Positions 26,025-35,502 are shown, numbered from the stretch's first letter. The stretch is DNA of 64,000 nt from UBA4744 sp963718995 (GCA_963718995.1 CAVRAP010000020.1:558001-622000); one strand, 5' to 3'. Numbers and translations: made by a program. Notes: generated from the letters alone by a model not told the origin.

Positions 26025-26564
26025 ATGAAACACTATCGGATTCTTGGATTGTGCATGCTCTTGACGGTGGGATGTTCGGTTGACGTGTCGCTGTCGTTCG
26101 GGGGGGCCGATGCGGCCCAGGCAGCGGTCAACCTCATTGAAGGGGACATTGCCGCGCAAGCAGGGATCGGACCGCTCAACGCAACGTGCCAGGAGATCGA
26201 GAAACCGGAACCGGGCGATACGTTCACCTGTACTGCAGCCACGGAAAGCGGAGAGACCATCCGCTTCGATGCCGTCATGGAAGAAGGCGACATAGTTGAC
26301 GTCCAGAGCGTGAATCTCGTCACGGCGGAGGGCCTGACCGTGATTGAGGAATTAGCCGTACAAGCCCTAGAAGAGAGCGTCGGGGAAACCCTCGGAACGG
26401 AGAACTTCGATTGCGGCGACCGGGGGATGGTTGTCGAACCCGGCGGTACGATCTCCTGTGTGCTCACCGATCCGGTGAGCGGCACCATGTACGACGCAAC
26501 GGTCACAGTCGAGGTCCTCGACCCGATCGAGATCTTCGTCGAAGTTGGCGACACGCCGCGCTGA
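26025..26564 (+). CDS. Lipoprotein with two DUF4333-like repeats
   Basis: A 179-residue lipoprotein: the signal peptide ends LTVGC, then two ~75-residue repeats, each with a pair of Cys residues (ATCQEIEKPEPGDTFTCTA and FDCGDRGMVVEPGGTISCV). The shape, C-x6-14-G-x-x-x-C-x-v within a small beta domain, matches the DUF4333 domain common in actinobacterial lipoproteins. A GAGGAGA ribosome site fixes the ATG. Function unknown. It follows another lipoprotein gene on the same strand. Confidence 0.65.
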   Translation: MKHYRILGLCMLLTVGCSVDVSLSFGGADAAQAAVNLIEGDIAAQAGIGPLNATCQEIEKPEPGDTFTCTAATESGETIRFDAVMEEGDIVDVQSVNLVTAEGLTVIEELAVQALEESVGETLGTENFDCGDRGMVVEPGGTISCVLTDPVSGTMYDATVTVEVLDPIEIFVEVGDTPR

Positions 26565-26601
26565 CGATCACGGCGCCGCACCGGATACGGCTGCTACCTT
26601 C

Positions 26602-27297
26602 ATGCACGTGGACACCATCGTTTCGGGCGTATATGAAGTTCCCGGTTACTCCCGTTCGTACATCATCGACGGGGACGAGGGAGTGACGCTCATCGACACA
26701 GGTCTCCCCGGACGGCACAGAGCGATCATCGACGGCCTGGCCGCCATTGGACGGTCTCTGGCCAATGTTCGTGCCATTGCCGTCACCCACTCCCACTTCG
26801 ATCATGTGGGGGGAGCCGCTGCCCTCAAACGTGAGACCACCGCTCCGCTATACGCCTCGGCGATCGACGCTCCCGCCATTCGGGGGGACGAGGCATCGCC
26901 GCCCCCGCCGGCTCTCGATCGGGTCCCGTTCATCGAGTCGCTGCTTCGCCTCGTACCCCGATCTCGTAGCGTCGACGTTGATCAGTTCGTTGCCGAAGGC
27001 GACACCGGCTCTCTGCCGGAAGACCTGGCCGTTGTGGATACTCCCGGCCATACCCCGGGACATGTATCGTTCCTGCTCGACCGCAGCGGCGGAGCCCTCT
27101 TCGTCGGCGACGCGGCCATGTCCACGAGGAACGGAGAGATCAAGCGCGGGTTCATGAATCGGTCCACACCCACGTTTGATGCCAGCCTGCGCCACATAGC
27201 CGAGTTCGATTTTGAGGTGGCGTTCTTCGGCCATTCCGGGCGGCTGGCCGGTTCGGCGGCGACCGCTTTCAAACGTTTCGCCGCTGCGCTCGGATAA
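26602..27297 (+). CDS. MBL-fold metallo-hydrolase
   Basis: A 231-residue metallo-beta-lactamase-fold hydrolase with the complete metal motif THSHFDHVGG, the second His in TPGHTPGHVSF, the bridging Asp in FVGDAAMS and the last His in FFGHSG. The glyoxalase II-like set of ligands suggests a thioester, lactone or phosphodiester hydrolase; the substrate is not inferable. ATG 26602 is chosen because the first strand (DTIVSGVYEV) starts immediately. Confidence 0.85.
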   Translation: MHVDTIVSGVYEVPGYSRSYIIDGDEGVTLIDTGLPGRHRAIIDGLAAIGRSLANVRAIAVTHSHFDHVGGAAALKRETTAPLYASAIDAPAIRGDEASPPPPALDRVPFIESLLRLVPRSRSVDVDQFVAEGDTGSLPEDLAVVDTPGHTPGHVSFLLDRSGGALFVGDAAMSTRNGEIKRGFMNRSTPTFDASLRHIAEFDFEVAFFGHSGRLAGSAATAFKRFAAALG

Positions 27298-27349
27298 CCC
27301 GTTCTTCGGTCTCCGATGTCCGATCGTCGCCTGGCGCCCGGGTAGCGTC

Positions 27350-27880
27350 TCAGGGCAGGTAGGTCTGGGTGCCACCGATGACCGTGTCACCGTTCAGCAC
27401 GAGGGTCATGGGTAGGTCACCGGGAACGATCCCATAGAAACCAGAGGTATCGACCGAACCGGACAGCACCGCCTCGAACTCGGCAGCCGAAACGGGCGAG
27501 TCGGTCAAGCCCCCCGAAGCATCGAATCCGACCATGACGAACTCGGCGTCATCGACCACCGTGAGTTCACGCTCGTCGGTCTGGTCGGGATTCAGAATGA
27601 AGAAGTCGTTGGGCAGGTCCTCGTCGGCGCCGATGATGCCGGCTTGGCGAGCGGCGGTCAAGGCTTCATCGCCGGTCAGCAATTGAGCGGGATCGAAGAC
27701 CAGGGTGCCGTCGGTGAGGCTCTGGACAAACCCGAATTGGTCCGTGGCTTGTGCAGCCGCGGTCGTGGAAATGGTGGGGACAGGTTGCGTCGTCGTGGTC
27801 GTATCGCTCTGCGCACAGGCAGCGAGGGCGAGGCCGGCCACCATCAAGATCGAATAGACGGCTTTGCGTCGCGCAAGCAT
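27350..27880 (-). CDS. Lipoprotein with Thr-rich linker, unknown
   Basis: A 176-residue lipoprotein with signal peptide ending ALAAC, a short Thr run, and a soluble domain rich in Asp/Gly with no Cys. The start has an AGAAGGAAG ribosome site. It is divergent from the next lipoprotein gene across a region containing a 25-bp palindrome. No family recognised. Confidence 0.6.
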   Translation of the reverse strand: MLARRKAVYSILMVAGLALAACAQSDTTTTTQPVPTISTTAAAQATDQFGFVQSLTDGTLVFDPAQLLTGDEALTAARQAGIIGADEDLPNDFFILNPDQTDERELTVVDDAEFVMVGFDASGGLTDSPVSAAEFEAVLSGSVDTSGFYGIVPGDLPMTLVLNGDTVIGGTQTYLP

Positions 27881-27968
27881 GGTGTTGTTCTTCCTTCTAG
27901 TTCGAGCGGGCAGGTCCCGCCTTGCCCATGAGACGTTCCGGCCGGACAAGCAGTTCCCGACAAGTTTC

Positions 27969-27993
27969 GACCATCTCGGACTCCGAGATGGTC
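27969..27993. promoter_or_regulatory. 25-bp palindrome between divergent lipoprotein genes
   Basis: Eleven-bp perfect arms (GACCATCTCGG / CCGAGATGGTC) around a 3-nt centre lie in the 167-bp region between two divergent lipoprotein genes. The size and symmetry fit a dimeric repressor site (TetR or GntR type); this is inference. Confidence 0.4.
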
Positions 27994-28047
27994 CGCGCAA
28001 CATAGGATGGTCGCGCACCGGCAAGCGGAGAGAGGGAGCGCAGTCTG

Positions 28048-28782
28048 ATGCGGTTTGTCTGGTTGGTTCTGTTCCTAATCGCGGCGTCGTGCTCGACGCC
28101 CGGTGAGTCCGGACAGGCCCCCACCTCACCATCGACCACCCAACCGGCAGGCCCGGCCGGATCAGAACCCGTCACGACTGCCACCTCAACGCCAACAACC
28201 TCCGCCGACCCGGAGTGCACCGAACGTGAAGGCGTGCTGTACAACACCAGGGGGTTCGTTTGTCCGCCGCATATGAAACCCGGGCGATTCTTCAGCGACG
28301 TCATCGGGTATTTGCCGGGGACCTACTCGACCCAACTCTTCGAACCGGGCTTCACCTTCACCCAGGAGGTGACTTTCCAATCAGGCGGCGAGAATATCGA
28401 GCTGGTGGCAATCGAGGAAACGAACACCCGTGCTCTGTACGCCTTTGCTCCCGACCCGGCCGGTGAATTGTTGGTGTTTCCATTCGATTCTCTCCCGTGG
28501 GTACAGGACCTGGAGGCGTCGGCGGTTGAATATTGGGGTGCCTCCGGAACCCAGATCGATTTCACCGTGGATGATTGCCCGGCCGTCGGCTGTCTCATCA
28601 ATATCTCGAGCTTCGTTGAGGCATACGGGTGGATCGATGGGGCCCGGGTGAGGTTGTTGATCATCGATGTAGCGGGTGGACCGATCGGTTTGGAGATCGC
28701 TACCGATGCATCGCGATTCGATCAATACTGGTCCGAGGTCGCAGAACCGATCCTGGCGTCGATCGAATTCACCGACGGATGA
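28048..28782 (+). CDS. Secreted lipoprotein, unknown
   Basis: A 244-residue protein with a signal peptide ending IAASC, a Ser/Thr/Pro-rich linker of about 40 residues, then a mostly beta domain with four Cys residues (PECTERE, FVCPPH, DDCPAVGC). GAGAGAGGGAG precedes the ATG. The final half (VRLLIIDVAGG, FDQYWSEVAEPILASIEF) resembles C-terminal parts of actinobacterial lipoproteins of unknown function. Divergent from the gene at 27350-27880. Confidence 0.6.
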   Translation: MRFVWLVLFLIAASCSTPGESGQAPTSPSTTQPAGPAGSEPVTTATSTPTTSADPECTEREGVLYNTRGFVCPPHMKPGRFFSDVIGYLPGTYSTQLFEPGFTFTQEVTFQSGGENIELVAIEETNTRALYAFAPDPAGELLVFPFDSLPWVQDLEASAVEYWGASGTQIDFTVDDCPAVGCLINISSFVEAYGWIDGARVRLLIIDVAGGPIGLEIATDASRFDQYWSEVAEPILASIEFTDG

Positions 28783-28827
28783 GCGGGCGCCTGCCGGGGT
28801 TGCGAAGGCCAACGCTGCAGGCCGGTG

Positions 28828-31472
28828 TCATGGAGAAGGAACTTCAACTACCCGTATGGAGCCTGCCCCGTCGACCACTACGACCAGGCGACCGGAGACG
28901 GCCAAGAACTCCGCCGGTCCTTCATTCGCCGCCCGCATGATCACATTCCCGGAATCGAGAGCTACGGCTATCACGGTTCCATTTTCGGTCCCGTAGAAAC
29001 CAACACCGTTGTCGATCACGGGTCCGACGCTCGGTTGATCCTCCGGAATCTCGAGCCGCTTTTCGTCGAGATCCGGGTCGAGTGCCACCAGCCATCCCGG
29101 TTCGAGGTAGTACACCAGCTTGTCGACCACGGCGGGCGTACCGTTGATCAACACCGGATCGGACCGCCGGGTTCCGTCCTTCCCATTCACGATATGCAGG
29201 AACCCCTCCGCATCGGTGATGAACAAAGTGACTTCGGTCCGCTGGCCGGTGGCTTCAACCCGGGTCACTTCCAGCGCAGTGAGGGACTCCACACGGCCGT
29301 CATATTCATTCGCCACCGTCCCGGCGCCGGTGAAGTATCGATTCGGCCACGCTTTCTGGTTCGGGTCATCGCTTCTGACCGCCAGGACATCACCGCGCGC
29401 ATCACCCAGGTATAGATCGCCGTCGGCCGCCACCGGGGCGGTCGTGATCTGCTGGAGCCCGGTCAGTGGGTATTCGTCGGGCCGGGGTTCACACTGTGTG
29501 CCCGCCGAGATGTCGACCTCGTACAGGAACCCGGAACCTCCGGCGCCCAGCATGATCGTCCGGTTGACCACCGTCGGCGGCCCCGGTTCGAGAAAACCGA
29601 ACGAGCACCGTAGCCGCTCTTCACCCGACAACGACAACCCGAACAGCCGGTACCCGGCGCGGGTAGTCACATAGACGACGCCTCCCGAGACCAGCGGAGG
29701 ATGATCGATCGGACCCAGCGCATCGAAACGCCAGAGTTCGTCGCCCGACTCGATATCCATGGCCCGGAGAATGCCTTCGGCAGTTGCGACATACACAACA
29801 TCGCCGTCGATGGCGAGGCCCGAAGAGGGCGCTCCCAGGGACTCTTCCCATACCGGCACTCCGACCGGATCCGGGACGGAGGCATTTTCCGGCAGCGTTG
29901 TCGAGTCATTGGTGGCCGTGGTGGTGGTACTCGACTGCTGCGGGACCACGACGATCGCCACAATGGCTCCAGCGGCCAGCAACCCGGCAATGAGCGCCCG
30001 TCGTTTCGACGGCCGGCGAGGCGGTTCGGCGCCCAGGTCGAGTTCATGGATCCGTTCGGGTATCCCGATCCCCTTGAGGCGGCGCTGACCCAAATCGGTC
30101 GTGGTTACCCCGGCTGCCTGGAGATGGTGGCGCAGCAGGTCGAGCGTGGTCTGTGAGATGAGTACATCACCACCGCGGGCCAGGGTGAGAATCCGGCCCG
30201 TCCGATTGACCGGCGGTCCGAAGTAGTCGCCCTCCCGTTCGTCGGCGATTCCCGTGTGAATGGCCATGCCGACTCGCAGCGCTCCCAGTTCACCCCAATC
30301 CTCTGCTGCAAGCGTCTGCTGCGCCTCGAGCGCTGCATCCACCGCTTGCATGGGGCGTGCAAATGCTGCGGAGAAGCTGTCACCACCGGTGGCGAAAATG
30401 TAGCCGTGGTGCTTCTGAATCGCTCCTTTCACTACGGCATCGTGAAGCGGGCGGATGTGTCTGGCGATGTGGGCAATGACGGTCTGGGCGATGAGCCGAC
30501 CACGGTGACGGCGGCCAGGGTGGCAGTGCGATCACGCTGGGCACTCCGTTTGCGACGGCCAATGGCGGTTCGCTGACGATCAATACTGACGGTACGTACA
30601 GCTACACGCCGCCGGCGCTGGGCAGTGTGCCGCCTGCGGGCCTGACGGAAGTCTTTAATTACACCATCACCGATGCGGATGGCGATCCGAGTTCCTCGAC
30701 GCTGACCATTACGGTGAGCGACTCTGACTTGCTGCCGGTGGCGGCTGTGGATACCAACACGGCCACTGAAGGCGGTGCGGATGTGTCTGGCGATGTGCTG
30801 GGCAATGACGGTCTGGGCGATGAGCCGACCACGGTGACGGCGGCGGACCAGGGTGGCAGTGCGATCACGCTGGGCACTCCGTTTGCGACGGCCAATGGTG
30901 GTTCGCTGACGATCAATACTGACGGTACGTACAGCTACACGCCGCCGGCGCTGGGCAGTGTGCCGCCTGCGGGCCTGACGGAAGTCTTTAATTACACCAT
31001 CACCGATGCGGATGGCGATCCGAGTTCCTCGACGCTGACCATTACGGTGAGCGACTCTGACTTGCTGCCGGTGGCGGCTGTGGATACCAACACGGCCACT
31101 GAAGGCGGTGCGGATGTGTCTGGCGATGTGCTGGGCAATGACGGTCTGGGCGATGAGCCGACCACGGTGACGGCGGCGGACCAGGGTGGCAGTGCGATCA
31201 CGCTGGGCACTCCGTTTGCGACGGCCAATGGTGGTTCGCTGACGATCAATACTGACGGTACGTACAGCTACACGCCGCCGGCGCTGGGCAGTGTGCCGCC
31301 TGCGGGCCTGACGGAAGTCTTTAATTACACCATCACCGATGCGGATGGCGATCCGAGTTCCTTGCCGGGCCAGCGCTTCGCGCATGACTCCAGGATGGCG
31401 ATCCCACAGGCGGGCGCTGTCCTCGATGTCGGTGAACAGAAATGTGACTGTTCCACTCGGCCGCTCTGCCAC
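28828..31472 (-). pseudogene. Class III nucleotidyl cyclase with PQQ-like propeller, split by a 920-bp insertion
   Basis: The gene starts at GTG 31472 (GGAGGG site 5 bp upstream) with the cyclase N-terminus SGTVTFLFTDIEDSARLW and is cut after EALAR at about 31363. It resumes at about 30442 with HDAVVKGAIQKHHGYIF, completes the cyclase domain (GDSFSAAFA), has one membrane helix (IAGLLAAGAIVAIVVV) and ends in a beta-propeller with PQQ-like repeats (GDVVYVATAEGILRAMD). Removing the block rejoins EALAR-HDAVV, a natural cyclase sequence, and gives 1725 nt, exactly 574 codons plus stop. The uninterrupted protein would be a cyclase with an extracytoplasmic sensor. The insertion may be a real disruption or an assembly join. 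Confidence 0.75.
30443..31362 (+). repeat. Block of 333-bp VCBS/cadherin-like adhesin repeats inserted in the cyclase gene
   Basis: About 2.75 tandem copies of a 333-bp (111-codon) unit, with the full copies apparently identical. Read rightwards it encodes Ig-like/VCBS adhesin repeats (NYTITDADGDPSSSTLTITV, GSLTINTDGTYSYTPPA, DVLGNDGLGDEPTTVTAAD). It has no start codon, ribosome site or stop of its own, and no terminal inverted repeats or transposase. A 2-bp TG occurs at both joins. The first, partial copy carries at least two small deletions and a third difference relative to the others, breaking its frame. Such repeats belong in very large surface proteins, so this is a fragment out of context. 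Confidence 0.8.
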
Positions 31473-31564
31473 AACCCTCCTTTGCTGATCGAAACATACT
31501 GTGAGGGGGTCACTGAGCGGAGGTTCTCGGTCGCAAGACACCAAAGAGGCCGCCAACGTCACCG

Positions 31565-31801
31565 GTGGAGATCATCCCGCCCCGCAGGCATCAAGATGCC
31601 CCCCCTGCCGCCGTTAGGGTTTGCTCCATCACCGAACCAGCGGACCGCAAAACCCGAAAACCCACCCCGGCCGGTGTCGGCCTGATCTTCGGCGTTGCCA
31701 TCGGAACCGTTCTCTTTGCGCTCAACGACAACGCAGTTTGGATCGGTCTGGGAACCGGCCTGGGCATCCTCCTCGGTGCCGGCTTCTCCAAGCGCACCTG
31801 A
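31565..31801 (+). CDS. Small glycine-zipper-like membrane protein
   Basis: A short protein, 78 residues from GTG 31565, whose C-terminal half has two hydrophobic stretches rich in Gly (GLIFGVAIGTVLFAL and WIGLGTGLGILLGAG), a glycine-zipper pattern typical of small membrane proteins. The N-terminal ~25 residues are unlikely to be structured and the true start may differ. It is divergent from the cyclase start. Confidence 0.45.
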   Translation: MEIIPPRRHQDAPPAAVRVCSITEPADRKTRKPTPAGVGLIFGVAIGTVLFALNDNAVWIGLGTGLGILLGAGFSKRT

Positions 31802-31837
31802 CTACCAGCCTGAGGGGCATCCGGTACGCTTCATTGC

Positions 31838-32490
31838 ATGGACCGCCCCCGCATCGATCCGGTCGCCTGGACACCTCCTCCCGATCAGGGGCTCACCGGC
31901 AGCTATGAGTCGAACGCCCTCCTGGCGGCGGTGCGCCGCGTCCCGGTCCCGGGAAGGGGACCCGAAGACGTCGCCGTCGACAAGAGCGGCCGCGTTATCT
32001 ACGGCCTCGATGACGGCAGGGTGATGAGCTCAGCCCCCGACGGTTCCGACCATCGCTTGATAGCAGATACAGGTGGAAGACCCCTGGGCGTTGAGATCCA
32101 CCCCGACGGCCGGCTGATTGTGTGCGACGCCAATCTGGGACTGCCGGCCATCGGCGACGCTCGTGTTGAGGTGCTGGCCGACGGCTACGAGGGAGTGCCC
32201 TTTCGGTTTACCAACAATGCGGCGATCGGCGATGACGGGTCGATCTACTTCACCGACACGTCACGACGGTTTCGCCTTGCGTACTACCGGGACGATCTGT
32301 TCGAGCATTCGAATACCGGAAGGCTGTTCCGTCGCCTGTCGTCGGCTTCGACGAGGAGTCGGGTGCCGTAATCCACAACCTCCAGGATCCCGCCGGCGGC
32401 TACGCCCCGATCACCTCGGTACGGGAACACGAAGGCCATCTCTGGCTCGGAAGCCTCACCGAACCGGCGGTTGCCACCATTCGCCTGTGA
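31838..32490 (+). pseudogene. SMP-30/strictosidine-synthase-like propeller with internal deletion
   Basis: From ATG 31838 the frame reads a gluconolactonase/strictosidine-synthase-like propeller (PEDVAVDKSGRVIYGL, RPLGVEIHPDGRLIVCDAN, NNAAIGDDGSIYFTDTS) as far as GRLFRR. The next ~15 codons before its stop make no sense. A shifted frame from about 32342 reads VVGFDEESGAV and ends SVREHEGHLWLGSL and TIRL, the normal C-terminus of the family. These proteins are usually about 300 residues or more, so roughly 100 middle residues (the NG and LPG blades) are missing along with a frame change. Total length is 653 nt (3n+2). It is either a true deletion or an assembly collapse near the adjacent damaged cyclase. 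Confidence 0.7.
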
Positions 32491-32509
32491 GTGGCCCCGT
32501 CCGGCTCGA

Positions 32510-33658
32510 TCATTGCCGGTCGAGGGCCTCCCGGAGGGCGCTCAACAGCAGCACCACGTTCTCGGGTCGGCTGTTGAAGCCCATCAACCCGACCCGCCAC
32601 ACTCGTCCGGCCAGTTCACCAAGGCCACCGGCGATCTCAATGTTGTATTCATTGAGCAAATGTCCGGAGACGGCCTTGGCATCAACTCCGTCCGGCACCC
32701 GCACTGTGGTCAGACTTGCCAGCCGATAGTCCCGGTCGACGTGACAACCCAACCCGATCCCGGCCAGACCCTCCCAGAACAGCTCGGCGGTGGCCCGGTG
32801 ACGCGCCCAGCGCTGCTCGAGGCCCTCTTCGGCTACCAGGCGCAGAGCTTCGCGCAGTGCGTAGTTCATGTTGATGGGCGCCGTGTGGTGATAGGTGCGC
32901 TCACTCCCCCAGTACTTGCCTACGAGCGACAGGTCGAGGTACCAATTGGGCACCTTGGTGGTTCGATTCGCCAGCTTCTCGACCGCCCGGGGACCGAACG
33001 TGAGCGGCGCGATCCCGGGTGGACAGCTGAGGCATTTCTGACTGCCGCTGTACGCCATGTCCACGCCCCATTCGTCGAGAAAGAGCGGCACACCGCCCAG
33101 ACTCGTGACGCTGTCGACGAGAAGCAAGGTGTTGAACTCGCGACACAGTTCGCCAACACCTTCCAGCGGCTGCCGGGCACCGGTCGAGGTCTCGGCATGT
33201 ACCAGGGCCAGGATGGCGGGACGGTGTTCTTTTAACCCGGCCCGCAGGTCGTCGAGGCTGAACACCTCTCCCCAGGGCTTTTCCATACTGCGCACGTCGC
33301 CGCCGTAGCGGCCGGCCATATCGACCAGCCGCAAGCCGAAGTATCCGTTGACGCCAACCAGCACGACGTCACCGGGCTCCACGGTATTTGCGAGGGTCGC
33401 CTCCATCGCGGCGCTGCCCGTGCCGCTGACCGGAATGGTGAGCTGGTTATCGGTCTGCCATGCGTACCGCAGCAGTTCCTGGGTTTCGTTCATCAACCCG
33501 ATGAACGCCGGGTCGAGGTGTCCCACCTGCCGCATGCTCAGCGCCTGCAGCACTCGCGGGTGGGCGTTGGAGGGGCCGGGACCCAGCAAGAGTCGGGGAG
33601 GTAGGTCCAGTTGGCCGGTCTCCAGGCGGTGGGATTCGTCGACGGGTAGATGGTTCAC
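32510..33658 (-). CDS. Alanine/serine-glyoxylate aminotransferase-like class V PLP enzyme
   Basis: A 382-residue class V aminotransferase: LLLGPGPSNAHPRVL at the N-terminus, SGTGSAAMEA, HAETSTG, LLVDSVTSLGG, and SGSQKCLSCPPG with the PLP-binding Lys. This is the alanine-glyoxylate / serine-pyruvate aminotransferase group, which moves the amino group from serine or alanine to glyoxylate. The length is complete. The stop lies 19 bp from the end of the convergent deleted propeller gene. A siderophore-interacting protein gene precedes it on the same strand. Confidence 0.88.
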   Translation of the reverse strand: MNHLPVDESHRLETGQLDLPPRLLLGPGPSNAHPRVLQALSMRQVGHLDPAFIGLMNETQELLRYAWQTDNQLTIPVSGTGSAAMEATLANTVEPGDVVLVGVNGYFGLRLVDMAGRYGGDVRSMEKPWGEVFSLDDLRAGLKEHRPAILALVHAETSTGARQPLEGVGELCREFNTLLLVDSVTSLGGVPLFLDEWGVDMAYSGSQKCLSCPPGIAPLTFGPRAVEKLANRTTKVPNWYLDLSLVGKYWGSERTYHHTAPINMNYALREALRLVAEEGLEQRWARHRATAELFWEGLAGIGLGCHVDRDYRLASLTTVRVPDGVDAKAVSGHLLNEYNIEIAGGLGELAGRVWRVGLMGFNSRPENVVLLLSALREALDRQ

Positions 33659-33692
33659 GGTTTTCTGCTCCTAAGAGTTAGACGGGGATCTT

Positions 33693-34475
33693 TCAACGGG
33701 CATGTTTCCAATAGCCGCGCACCGTCGCCTGGTCGCGGGGTAGTTGACGGTCGTCGAAGAGGTGACGGCGGATAGCGTGCATGGAGGCGGCTTCGCCGGC
33801 GATCCACACGCGAACCCCCGGATCGACGTCGGCCGCCCGAATGGCTGCGATGAGTGCGTCGCCCGGGAGAGATCCGGGTGGCCGGTCGTGCCACGCAACC
33901 GTTGCCCGGGGATGCCCGGGCAACGCGAGGCGGGCGTCCGGGTGGGCAACTTCGACATGGACCTGAACGGCGGTGTCGGCGGGAAGAACCTCGAGCAGCT
34001 GGCTCATCGCCGGAAGGGCCGTCTCATCGCCTGCGAGGAGAAAAGATCCGGCGGTTCCGTCGATGGCGTAGCCCCGTCCCGGCCCGGAGATCGCGACAGG
34101 ATCACCCGGGCTTGCCTCCTGGACCCACCCCGAGACCGTGCCCCCGGGGTGGATAACAATCTCGAGATCGAGTTCGAGGGTTTCGGGGTCGAAGCGACGC
34201 GGGGTGAACGTCCGAATGATCGGCCGGCTTCCATCGGCCAAGAGGAACTCGTTTCCGTTCCATGCAGGTATGACGAGCCCGGTGTTTCCGGGCAGAGGCA
34301 GGAGCAAGCGGACACTGGCGGCCGGTTGATCAACGGCGAAACCTTCGAGATCCGGTCCGGTCAGCGTGAGCCCGGCCATGTGACGGGACAGGAGCTCCAG
34401 CCGACGGACCACCACCTTCCGGAAGTCTGGTGGTTGACGCCGGACCGTTAGGACCTGGCGGCTTGCTTCGCTCAT
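33693..34475 (-). CDS. Siderophore-interacting FAD-binding protein
   Basis: A 260-residue protein of the SIP/ViuB family. RPIIRTFTPRRFD is the FAD-binding RxYTxR-like motif, followed by DLEIVIHPGGTVSGWV, GPGRGY and FLLAGDETALPAM, which bind FAD and NAD(P)H. The C-terminal segment has VWIAGEAASMHAIRRHL. These enzymes reduce ferric siderophores in the cytoplasm and release iron. ATG 34475 is used; a longer frame upstream lacks family similarity. It sits with the aminotransferase gene, but the haemin/siderophore ABC transporter is about 22 kb away. Confidence 0.85.
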   Translation of the reverse strand: MSEASRQVLTVRRQPPDFRKVVVRRLELLSRHMAGLTLTGPDLEGFAVDQPAASVRLLLPLPGNTGLVIPAWNGNEFLLADGSRPIIRTFTPRRFDPETLELDLEIVIHPGGTVSGWVQEASPGDPVAISGPGRGYAIDGTAGSFLLAGDETALPAMSQLLEVLPADTAVQVHVEVAHPDARLALPGHPRATVAWHDRPPGSLPGDALIAAIRAADVDPGVRVWIAGEAASMHAIRRHLFDDRQLPRDQATVRGYWKHAR

Positions 34476-34564
34476 GATGATCGGGGCTTCACCATCGGAG
34501 CGTAGCGGCCCGGACACTCCATCCCGACCGAACGACGAGACCACCCCGAGCCGCGATTCAGGGG

Positions 34565-35392
34565 CTATCGGATGACCTCGATCGCGTCCGTGATCGCCCG
34601 GATCAATCCGAAAACATAGGCCCCGCCGAGTCCGATCAATCCCAGCATTCTGGCGATCGGCAAGTAGCGCCGCTCGTGCAGGCCGTTCCACCACCGCACC
34701 GCCGTGCCGACTGCGGCCACGACCACGAAGGACGACGCGATCAGCGGCGGATCACAATCGCAGGCTTGGTCCGAGAACAGGGCGAAAGGGACGATGAGAA
34801 CTGCCACGCTGAGGCCGAGCGACGCCAGCACGGGATACGCGACCCGGACCGCCTTTCGGTCCGCTGGAGGCATCCGAAGGTTCAGGACCCCGAACAGCCA
34901 ATCGATGAAGACACCAAAACCGACGAACAGCCCGAAGATCAAAGTCACGAGCAGAACCCCATTGCCAAGAATCGTGAAATCGATGTTGTCGGGATTGAGG
35001 ATGTCCGAGGTGGCGCTCCCGACGGCGAAGAGCAACACCCCGAACGCGACACCGCGCCATTTCCCCGCTCTGTGCAACCAGGGGCGGAAAACCAAGTACA
35101 GGACCGCTCCCCCGACCCCGACGAAAAGACCAACGAATATCACCAGCCCGAGCGTTCCATCCAGGGTGATGCGCCCGACGGTGAACCCGGCTTCCGTCGT
35201 CCTGCCCCGGGCGGCGGGATTGGCGGCGCCGGCGATGCGCATGAACAAGCGCCCCCCGAAACCGCCGACCAGCAACCCGGTGATCAGCCCTGCGACGCCG
35301 CCGACCGAAATATGGCGGGCAAGACCGAGCGGTGAGTCGAAGGGGACCGACTCCTGCGCGCGATAAGCGACAGCCGTGCTGTGCGGCTTCAC
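34565..35392 (-). CDS. Multi-pass membrane protein, unknown
   Basis: A 275-residue protein with about six to seven membrane helices (VAGLITGLLVGGFGGRLFMRI; LGLVIFVGLFVGVGGAVLYLV). A conserved-looking DILNPDNIDFTILGN loop lies between helices. I do not recognise the family; it resembles uncharacterised actinobacterial membrane proteins. ATG 35392 starts a short soluble N-terminus. Confidence 0.6.
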   Translation of the reverse strand: MKPHSTAVAYRAQESVPFDSPLGLARHISVGGVAGLITGLLVGGFGGRLFMRIAGAANPAARGRTTEAGFTVGRITLDGTLGLVIFVGLFVGVGGAVLYLVFRPWLHRAGKWRGVAFGVLLFAVGSATSDILNPDNIDFTILGNGVLLVTLIFGLFVGFGVFIDWLFGVLNLRMPPADRKAVRVAYPVLASLGLSVAVLIVPFALFSDQACDCDPPLIASSFVVVAAVGTAVRWWNGLHERRYLPIARMLGLIGLGGAYVFGLIRAITDAIEVIR

Positions 35393-35502
35393 GGTTCCTC
35401 CCTCTCTGAGGTGTCATGACGCTACTCGCCCCCGAGGGGTCACGGCGCTCAGATGGCTCTCATTCTCAGGCGGCGCTGGATGGGTAGCGACGTTCGAGAT
35501 GG

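Noticed and set aside
30627..31685. Apparent 352-codon gene across the adhesin repeats
   Set aside because: The frame has no ribosome site, begins inside a repeat and runs out through the antisense of the cyclase N-terminus, so it is a fragment, not a gene.
34676..35335. Long open frame opposite the membrane protein at 34565-35392
   Set aside because: Highly charged antisense of a membrane-helix gene; no domain.
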